The translations under genes were made by a program, and so were the position numbers. From NCBI GenBank assembly GCA_021827465.1, contig JAKAVX010000224.1, positions 1 to 5,381 of the forward strand: 5,381 bases of DNA, in the 5' to 3' direction. Positions 1-4,730 of the stretch are shown piece by piece; the stretch's first letter is position 1, and each line of letters opens with the position of its first letter. Under the pieces are notes generated by a model that made no database searches, was not told where the DNA came from, and saw only the letters and a list, made by a program, of their open reading frames with translations. This DNA comes from Deltaproteobacteria bacterium. GTDB taxonomy: Bacteria > Desulfobacterota_B > Binatia > Binatales > Binataceae.

Positions 1-704
1 ATCTGGCGTTCCAGGTTCAGTTGCTCTTCGTAAGTGTTGTCGGCGCTCTCCCAGTAGAGCCGGCGAATCAGGCCCAACGACACGGTCGGCCCGCTCGCGA
101 GATCGCGCGCAAGCTGCTTCGCCTTTTCCATCAGGTCCGCGTCCTCGAATACGCGGTTTACGATGCCCCATTCGAGCGCCTTCTCCGCGAGCAATTTCTC
201 GCCCAGAAGCGAAAGCTCCATCGCTCGCGCTCGTCCAACAAGCCGCGGCAGTAGCCACGTCGAGCCGCCGTCGGGAATCAGTCCGATTCGCCGGAACGCC
301 TGCAGGAAGTACGCGGAGCGCGCGCAGAGCACCAGATCGCCCATCAGGGCGAAGCTCATTCCAACTCCAGCCGCGGCTCCATTGACCGCCGTCACCAGCG
401 GCATCGGAAGCTCGCGCAGACGGCGCAGAAAGGGATGATAATGCGTTTCGAGCACCGAGCCCGCGTCGCGCGAACCAACCGGACTGCTCGGGCTGGGTTG
501 CAGATTCGCGCCCGCGCAGAAGCCCCGTCCCGCGCCGGTCATCACGACGCATCGCACGCCGTTCTTCGGATTCTCGATCTCATTGATCGCGTTCATGAGG
601 CCGCCGAGCATCTCCGAAGAAACCGCGTTCATGACCTCGGGATGGTTGAGCGTCAGGATGGCGACCTGTTCCTGGATATCGAGTTTTACGCGATCGAATT
701 CCAT
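1..704 (-). CDS. Enoyl-CoA hydratase/isomerase family protein, PaaG-like (3' end missing)
   Basis: This crotonase-superfamily enzyme acts on acyl-CoA thioesters in the cytoplasm. 234 codons are visible; the reading frame runs off the left edge, and about 25-30 C-terminal residues should be missing from a usual length near 260. The ATG at 704-702 has a GGAG six bases upstream (complement of 711-714). Motifs seen: GAGRGFCAGANL (57-68) and NGAAAGVGMSFALMGD (108-123), which build the CoA site and oxyanion hole, then GLIPDGGSTWLLPRLVGRAR (141-160). At the positions of the two glutamates of classical enoyl-CoA hydratase there are Ser117 and Phe137, while Asp145 of the IPDGG motif is kept. That pattern, together with the EWG and LERQ segments, resembles PaaG (1,2-epoxyphenylacetyl-CoA isomerase) and related delta3-delta2-enoyl-CoA isomerases more than a true hydratase. 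Family assignment is firm; the substrate is inferred. No other paa gene is in view, so no symbol is given. It is divergent from the malic enzyme. Confidence 0.93.
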   Translation of the reverse strand, partial: MEFDRVKLDIQEQVAILTLNHPEVMNAVSSEMLGGLMNAINEIENPKNGVRCVVMTGAGRGFCAGANLQPSPSSPVGSRDAGSVLETHYHPFLRRLRELPMPLVTAVNGAAAGVGMSFALMGDLVLCARSAYFLQAFRRIGLIPDGGSTWLLPRLVGRARAMELSLLGEKLLAEKALEWGIVNRVFEDADLMEKAKQLARDLASGPTVSLGLIRRLYWESADNTYEEQLNLERQ

Positions 705-894
705 AAATGGCTCCGGTTCGTTATGCGCAGGGTCAACGCTTCAGACTCCAGGTATCCCAAGTAACATTCCGCGCGACGGCTCGACAATCTTCAGACCTAT
801 CGGCCGAAGACATTTCGATCGAAAAGCGCCACGCACCCGCAGTTTGCTACGACGATTACCGGGCGTTAGCGTCGATACCGGTGAGAGCGCGCTG
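705..894. promoter_or_regulatory. Divergent intergenic region with 12-bp palindrome (813-824)
   Basis: These 190 bp lie between the starts of the crotonase (minus) and malic enzyme (plus) genes, so both promoters should be here. The sequence shows a perfect 12-bp palindrome, TTTCGATCGAAA, at 813-824 and a smaller one, TCGGCCGA, at 800-807. This is a plausible dimeric-regulator site, but that is inference. I could not find a convincing -35/-10 pair for either gene. The malic enzyme reading frame stays open through this region, but nothing in that extension looks like protein-family sequence. Confidence 0.3.
880..887 (+). promoter_or_regulatory. Ribosome binding site for malic enzyme
   Basis: GGTGAGAG lies seven bases before the ATG at 895. 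It supports that ATG over upstream in-frame starts as far back as 583, which would add about 104 residues unlike any malic enzyme and would overlap the crotonase gene. Confidence 0.5.
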
Positions 895-2523
895 ATGACG
901 ACTACACTGCGAGGCGCGGAGTTGCTGCGCGATCCGCGTCACAACAAGTCCGCCGCCTTCACCGAAGCCGAGCGCGAGGAACTGGGGCTCGTCGGCCTCC
1001 TGCCCGAGGCGGTTGAAAGCCTGGAGCTTCAGATGCGCCGAGTGGAGCTGCAGTTGGCTCGCGAGACGACGAATGTCGGCAAGTACCTCCATCTGTCCGC
1101 GTTGCAGGATACCAATGAGACGCTCTTTTACCGCCTCCTGATGTCCGACCCGGCTCGCCTTCTGCCGCTGGTCTACACGCCGACGGTCGGCGAAGCCTGC
1201 CTCAACTTCAGCCACATCATCGAGCGCCCCAAGGGTCTTTATCTCTCGATCAAGCACAGGGGCCACGTGCGCGAGGTGCTTCGCAACTGGCCCGAGCGCG
1301 ACGTGCGCTTCATCGTGGTCACCAGCGGCGGGCGAATTCTCGGGCTTGGCGATCTGGGCGCCAACGGGATGGGAATCCCGATCGGCAAGCTCGCGCTTTA
1401 CACCGCCGCCGCTGGCGTTCCGCCGCGCTTCACGATGCCCGTCATGATGGATTGCGGCACCGACAACGAGTCGCTCCTGAAGGACCCGTTCTATATCGGG
1501 CTTCGCAGCAATCGGCCCTCCGCCGCCGAACTCGACGAATTCGTCGAGGAATTCGTAGCCGCCGTCGAGCGCGAGTTCCCGCAATGCTGTATCCAGTGGG
1601 AGGACTGGGCGCGCGCCGACGCATTCCGATTCCTTGCGCGGTACCGCGATCGCGTGTGTTCGTTCAACGACGATATCCAGGGCTCGGGCGCGGTCGTGCT
1701 GGCCGGCGTGATGAGCGCGATGCGTATTACTGGTGGCCGTCTCGGCCGAGAGACTTTTCTGCTGCTCGGCGCGGGATCGGCCGGTATCGGAATCTCCGAG
1801 ATGCTGACGCAGGCGATGCGGCTCGAAGGGCTCACGCCCGAGCAGGCTCGCGGGCGAATCTGGCTCTTCAACAGCAACGGACTTATCGAATCGTCCCGCA
1901 AGGACCTGGAGGATTCGCAAATTCCCTACGCGCACGCACACGCGCCGAGCCGCGACTTTGTTGACGCTATCGAGTCGATCAAGCCGAGCGTCATTATCGG
2001 CGTCAGCACCGTTCCAAAACTCTTCGACCAGCGCGTCGTCGAGGCGATGGCGCGGCTGAACCGGCGTCCCGTCATCTTCGCACTCTCGAATCCGACTTCG
2101 CGCGCCGAATGCACGGCGGAAGAGGCCTATCGATGGTCCGAGGGCCGTGCGATATTTGCGAGCGGGAGCCCGTTCCCGCCGGTCGCGTATCGCGATCGCA
2201 CGCTCGTGCCCGGCCAGTGCAACAACCTGTATATCTTTCCCGCGCTAGGCCTCGCCGTTCATGCGACCCGCGCGTCACGCGTCACCGACGAGATGTTTAT
2301 CGCCGCCGCGCGCGCTGTGGCCGAGCAGGTAACCGAGGCCGACCTCGCGACCGGCCTGATTTATCCCTCCCAGGCGAACATCCTGAAGGCCGAACTGCAC
2401 GTCGCCGGGCGAGTCGCGGAAGTTATCTTCGAGCGCGGCCTTGCGGGCGTGAGCAAACCCGCCGATATCGGCGCATTCGTCGCGTCGCACGTCTACAAGC
2501 CCGAGTATCGAAGCCTCGTCTGA
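895..2523 (+). CDS. Malic enzyme (oxaloacetate-decarboxylating malate dehydrogenase), long form
   Basis: Converts (S)-malate to pyruvate and CO2 with reduction of NAD(P)+, a cytoplasmic anaplerotic or NAD(P)H-supplying reaction. The product is 542 residues, usual for the long bacterial/eukaryotic type (E. coli MaeA, human ME2). Visible motifs in order: YTPTVGEAC (94-102, catalytic Tyr94); RILGLGDLG from Arg147; GKLALYT with the catalytic Lys165; metal ligands Glu236-Asp237 (WEDWA) and Asp260 (FNDDIQGSG); Rossmann loop GAGSAGIG (292-299); SNPT (398-401); NNLYIFPALG (443-452). All catalytic residues I can place are present, so the enzyme should be active. Deviations: the usual TDGER before the ILGLGD segment is TSGGR (143-147), and the residue ending the second nucleotide-binding strand, commonly Asp, is Asn326. 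Cofactor choice (NAD or NADP) therefore cannot be read directly. The start was chosen from the SD and the conserved RGAELLRDPRHNK segment right after it. Ends with TGA, converging on the MBL gene. Confidence 0.96.
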   Translation: MTTTLRGAELLRDPRHNKSAAFTEAEREELGLVGLLPEAVESLELQMRRVELQLARETTNVGKYLHLSALQDTNETLFYRLLMSDPARLLPLVYTPTVGEACLNFSHIIERPKGLYLSIKHRGHVREVLRNWPERDVRFIVVTSGGRILGLGDLGANGMGIPIGKLALYTAAAGVPPRFTMPVMMDCGTDNESLLKDPFYIGLRSNRPSAAELDEFVEEFVAAVEREFPQCCIQWEDWARADAFRFLARYRDRVCSFNDDIQGSGAVVLAGVMSAMRITGGRLGRETFLLLGAGSAGIGISEMLTQAMRLEGLTPEQARGRIWLFNSNGLIESSRKDLEDSQIPYAHAHAPSRDFVDAIESIKPSVIIGVSTVPKLFDQRVVEAMARLNRRPVIFALSNPTSRAECTAEEAYRWSEGRAIFASGSPFPPVAYRDRTLVPGQCNNLYIFPALGLAVHATRASRVTDEMFIAAARAVAEQVTEADLATGLIYPSQANILKAELHVAGRVAEVIFERGLAGVSKPADIGAFVASHVYKPEYRSLV

Positions 2524-2567
2524 AAAGACCCACGCGGCCGATTCAGCGAATAGCGATCCGAAATCTG
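2524..2567. other. Convergent intergenic gap, no clear terminator
   Basis: These 44 bp separate the two converging stop codons. I see no strong stem followed by a T-run on either strand. A short hairpin GCGGC-GCTTT-GCCGC lies just beyond, at 2577-2591 inside the end of the MBL gene, and lacks a T-tract. Confidence 0.4.
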
Positions 2568-3548
2568 CTAGTTGGCGCGGCGCTTTGCCGCCGCGTAGCG
2601 GCGCTCCAACTGCATCATGCGGCCGAACAAATCCGCGACGTTGCGCCGCGAATTATCCGCATCGATTTCGCGATAAATCGTATCCACGGTAACCGCCAGC
2701 CGCTCCGCGTCCAGCCAATGGCCGAACGACCCGAGCGTGATATCCTGCGCGGCCTGCCATGAATTCATTCCCGCGCCGTGGCGTTTGCGCGTTTCGCTAT
2801 CGACATAAACCAGGTAGTCCTGCATCCGCTTGACGCCCGCCTTGTCAGTGATCGGGCCGTGGCCGGGGACAATCACGTCGGCGTCGAGGGCCATGATTCG
2901 ATCGCAGGCTCTGATCCAGTTGTTCATCGGGCCCGCCCACGCGATTGGAGTGCCGTCGACAAACAGGATATCGCCCGTGTAGACGACGCGATTCGCGGGG
3001 ACAAAAGCGATTACGTCGCCGGCCGTGTGCGCAGGCCCCACCTGGATAAGCTCAACGCGCTTGTCTCCGACCGTGATCGTTTCCTCGCCGGCAAAGGTCT
3101 GGTCCGGGAGCCTGAAGGTCACGCCGGCAAAATCGAACGCGCCGAAGATTCGCTTGAAGAAAGCGCCCACCTCGCCCATCGAGTCCGCGTTCTTCATCAC
3201 TTGGGCGAGCATCTGCGGATTGCCCTCTTCACGCATTTCGTGGGCAGTCGCCTCGGACGCTATGATCACAGCATTTTTCGCAAGGCGGTTGCCAAAAGTG
3301 TGATCGCCGTTCGAGTGCGTGTTTACTACGAATCCGATCTCGTCCGCACCGAGCCCCGTCGCGTCCCGCATCGCGGCGAGCATCTCGGCGGTCAACCGCT
3401 CGTCGAACAGCGTATCGACGAGCAGCGACTGGTCTCCGTCGGTAATCAAGCCCGCGTTGCTATAACCCCAGGTGCCCGACGGCTGCAAGTACGCATATGC
3501 GCCGCGGCCGAGGTCATGCAGCCCCTTGGCGAATTGCCATTTGCTCAT
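2568..3548 (-). CDS. MBL-fold metallo-hydrolase
   Basis: A 326-residue metallo-beta-lactamase-fold protein with no signal peptide, so probably cytoplasmic; its substrate is unknown. Metal-site motifs in order: motif 1 Asp45 (LLVDTL); motif 2 THSNGDH (77-83), where the usual HxHxDH is HxNxDH (His78, Asn80, Asp82, His83); motif 3 His174 (GPAHTAGD, 171-178); motif 4 Asp193 (YTGDILF); motif 5 His230 (VPGHGPI). Everything but the second motif-2 histidine is kept, and this Asn variant occurs in a branch of uncharacterised MBL proteins (established only as a recurrent annotation, from memory). The fold ends near residue 235, followed by a helical, basic C-terminal extension. The frame stays open upstream to 3761, but the ATG at 3548-3546 is preferred: it has AGGTGA five bases before it, and the extension is low-complexity arginine-rich shadow sequence. 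Could be a hydrolase of a thioester, lactone or similar bond; no context decides it. Confidence 0.92.
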   Translation of the reverse strand: MSKWQFAKGLHDLGRGAYAYLQPSGTWGYSNAGLITDGDQSLLVDTLFDERLTAEMLAAMRDATGLGADEIGFVVNTHSNGDHTFGNRLAKNAVIIASEATAHEMREEGNPQMLAQVMKNADSMGEVGAFFKRIFGAFDFAGVTFRLPDQTFAGEETITVGDKRVELIQVGPAHTAGDVIAFVPANRVVYTGDILFVDGTPIAWAGPMNNWIRACDRIMALDADVIVPGHGPITDKAGVKRMQDYLVYVDSETRKRHGAGMNSWQAAQDITLGSFGHWLDAERLAVTVDTIYREIDADNSRRNVADLFGRMMQLERRYAAAKRRAN

Positions 3549-3553
3549 GTGTA

Positions 3554-3559
3554 TCACCT
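3554..3559 (-). promoter_or_regulatory. Ribosome binding site for MBL-fold gene
   Basis: On the minus strand AGGTGA sits five bases before the ATG at 3548-3546 and fixes that start against an upstream in-frame extension of 71 codons. Its TGA is also the stop of a short upstream frame (to about 3952) that I do not regard as a proven gene. Confidence 0.6.
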
Positions 3560-3730
3560 GTCTGCGGAACCGTTCGCCGGTTGACCCGCCGGCCAATTGC
3601 ATGGCACTTCGAGCAGCGCATTCTTCACCCCGGGAGCGAAACGGAATACGCGAGTATCGCGAGAATCCACCGAAGCTGGCAAGCCGACGCGGGTGCCGCT
3701 CACTGTATAGACCGTCACGCTGTGCCCGCA

Positions 3731-3748
3731 TGCGTTGACTGCGTTGAC
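3731..3748. repeat. Tandem 9-bp direct repeat (TGCGTTGAC x2)
   Basis: Two exact, abutting copies of TGCGTTGAC. The core GCGTTGAC also occurs inverted, as GTCAACGC, at 732-739 in the other intergenic region. It may be a protein-binding site about 185 bp upstream of the MBL start, or a chance tandem duplication. Confidence 0.35.
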
Positions 3749-3811
3749 ACCGGGTCGCCAACAGCGGCAGTCGCTAAACCACCGACGAGCGAGTCCAAGG
3801 AGGGTGCCTTC

Positions 3812-4165
3812 GATGCTCTTTCGTGGAGCTTCAAACCTCGATCCGAGCGAAGTCTCCACCGCTTCGGCTTCCGCATCACCGCGGTTCGGCGAGATCAGCG
3901 TTCTGCGCGAGGCGCTGGACGGACGGCCGCCCACGGTCGCCGATTTGCGCAACCTGACTTACACCGGGATGGTGCTTGGCGAGCCGATGCGTTTTTATCC
4001 GCCGGTCTGGGCGGTCGAGCGATCGCCGATCGAAGACGACGAGGTCATGAGAGCAGCCGTTCTTCGGCTAATCTCGATTCCCGGCGCTCACCCGGCTTCG
4101 CAGGCAGGAAGCACGCCTATTGCGCCGGTGTTCCCTCGGAAGGCAGGGTCTGTCTCGATTCGACC
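3812..4165 (+). pseudogene. Cytochrome P450 remnant, frameshifted and internally deleted
   Basis: Three P450 landmarks occur in the right order but in two reading frames. (1) 3812-3865: DALSWSF followed by PRSERSLHRF, like the end of helix I and helix J (ALSWxF...HPxxExxLHxE); the preceding AGxET oxygen-binding motif is not visible. (2) 3882-4046, another frame: DGRPPTVADLRNLTYTGMVL, then GEPMRFYPPVWAVER with the K-helix ExxR at Glu 3981-3983 and Arg 3990-3992, then IEDDEV; the frame continues with LIS...AHPA (4068-4097), like the LISPYVTHRHPA region, but shortened. (3) 4124-4162, back in the first frame: VPSEGRVCLDS, a degraded form of the haem loop FxxGxRxCxG with its cysteine at 4151-4153. 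ExxR to Cys spans about 57 codons instead of roughly 75-85. The N-terminal two thirds are absent. This cannot encode a working P450; it is the decayed end of a former gene. The strength of the K-helix segment makes the family call secure; the haem-loop match is weaker. Confidence 0.8.
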
Positions 4166-4222
4166 CGGCAATCCGGCGCGTCAATTCCCAAAAATCCGCT
4201 CGATAACTTGAGTTTAGCGTAA

Positions 4223-4252
4223 TTGCAACCAAATTCGCTTATGGTCTGCTAT
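4223..4252 (+). promoter_or_regulatory. Weak candidate promoter for lipoprotein operon
   Basis: TTGCAA (4223-4228) and TGCTAT (4247-4252) are separated by 18 bp in the AT-rich patch about 150 bp upstream of the first lipoprotein gene. The -10 match is poor (three of six), so this is only the best candidate found by eye. Confidence 0.2.
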
Positions 4253-4388
4253 TTGCTCGTCTTGTCCGGTTGCAGGCCGGTTCAACGCCAACCGTAGTGC
4301 CTGCGATCGCCTGATCGTCCTGGGATTTGCCCATGATCATTTGAAGATGGATGACAGCGCGTCGGCATCATTGAGGCGGAACAAATCC

Positions 4389-4395
4389 AAGGAGG
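4389..4395 (+). promoter_or_regulatory. Strong Shine-Dalgarno before first lipoprotein gene
   Basis: AAGGAGG is a near-perfect anti-16S match, ten bases before the ATG at 4406. An earlier ATG at 4398 lies only two bases after it and opens the three-codon frame ATGGATCAATGA, whose stop overlaps the ATG of the real gene. Confidence 0.65.
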
Positions 4396-4405
4396 ACATG
4401 GATCA

Positions 4406-4720
4406 ATGAATAGACTTGTCGCATGGCTCTTCCGCACGGCTGCGATCGGTGCCTGTCTCTTGCTATCCAGCTGCGTCCTTATCCACTCCAGCTCGATAAG
4501 CGAGACCTCCGGCGGAGGATCGGAGGTGACGGCCAAGCACAGCGACTACGGTCTGTTGCATCTGAGCGCGCCTTTGAACCTTACGACGGACGCAAACGCG
4601 GCCCTCGCCAAGCAGTGCCAAAGCGGGATGCTCTCGGATGTGCAAACGGAACTGTCGATGCGCGACTGGTTTTTGATTGTCCAAGAATACACTGTCACGG
4701 CCACTGCCGTCTGTAAGTAG
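4406..4720 (+). CDS. Small lipoprotein, paralogue of the next gene's N-terminal domain
   Basis: A 104-residue protein of unknown function. A signal peptide is clear: basic start (Arg3, Arg10), hydrophobic core 11-20, lipobox LSSC with the acylated Cys23. The mature part is 82 residues, begins CVLIHSSS, and lacks Asp right after the cysteine, so outer-membrane sorting is expected if the usual Lol rule applies. It ends at Lys104 with two further cysteines, Cys71 (KQCQSG) and Cys103, which could form a disulfide in the periplasm. The segment VQTELSMRDWFLIVQEYT (79-96) is the best conserved in its neighbour. The whole mature domain aligns without gaps to residues 33-114 of the downstream OmpA lipoprotein, 49 of 82 identical by hand count, but this protein stops where the proline hinge would begin. 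It is followed after 10 bp by that gene, so co-transcription is likely. I know no named family for this domain. Confidence 0.88.
   Translation: MNRLVAWLFRTAAIGACLLLSSCVLIHSSSISETSGGGSEVTAKHSDYGLLHLSAPLNLTTDANAALAKQCQSGMLSDVQTELSMRDWFLIVQEYTVTATAVCK
4472..4717 (+). repeat. Tandem duplication, copy 1 (lipoprotein domain)
   Basis: These 246 bp encode the mature domain of the first lipoprotein and are repeated, diverged but ungapped, 355 bp downstream. DNA similarity is strongest at 4613-4694 (the KQCQSG to QEYT segment). Confidence 0.85.
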
Positions 4721-4730
4721 GAGCGGGCCA

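Larger units (their letters stand above)
3549..3811. other. Non-coding stretch upstream of MBL gene, with tandem 9-mer
   Basis: I see no supported gene in these 263 bp. They contain the MBL gene's 5' region and a perfect tandem repeat of TGCGTTGAC at 3731-3739 and 3740-3748. Frames open across it on both strands have no recognisable family sequence and appear to be GC-rich shadows. The promoter of the minus-strand MBL gene should lie here, but no clear -35/-10 pair stands out. Confidence 0.4.
4166..4405. other. Intergenic region upstream of the lipoprotein pair
   Basis: No gene is supported here. The left part (about 4200-4255) is more AT-rich than its surroundings, as expected for a promoter region. 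The right end carries a strong SD and a three-codon frame immediately before the lipoprotein gene. Confidence 0.4.

Noticed and set aside
583..894. In-frame N-terminal extension of malic enzyme
   Set aside because: It overlaps the crotonase gene antisense, has no malic enzyme similarity, and the ATG at 895 has its own SD and gives the usual protein length.
856..1941. Long open frame (361 codons) on the minus strand opposite malic enzyme
   Set aside because: It lies wholly antisense to a well-supported enzyme gene, is rich in Arg, Ala and His as GC-rich shadows are, and has no family motif.
2577..2591. GCGGC-GCTTT-GCCGC hairpin as malic enzyme terminator
   Set aside because: Short stem, no T-run, and it falls inside the coding end of the MBL gene where Ala and Arg codons produce such repeats by chance.
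2778..3584. 268-codon plus-strand frame opposite the MBL-fold gene
   Set aside because: Antisense to a gene with clear metal-site motifs; translated sequence matches no family.
3549..3761. In-frame N-terminal extension of the MBL-fold protein
   Set aside because: Arginine-rich sequence without domain character; AGGTGA fixes the start at 3548.
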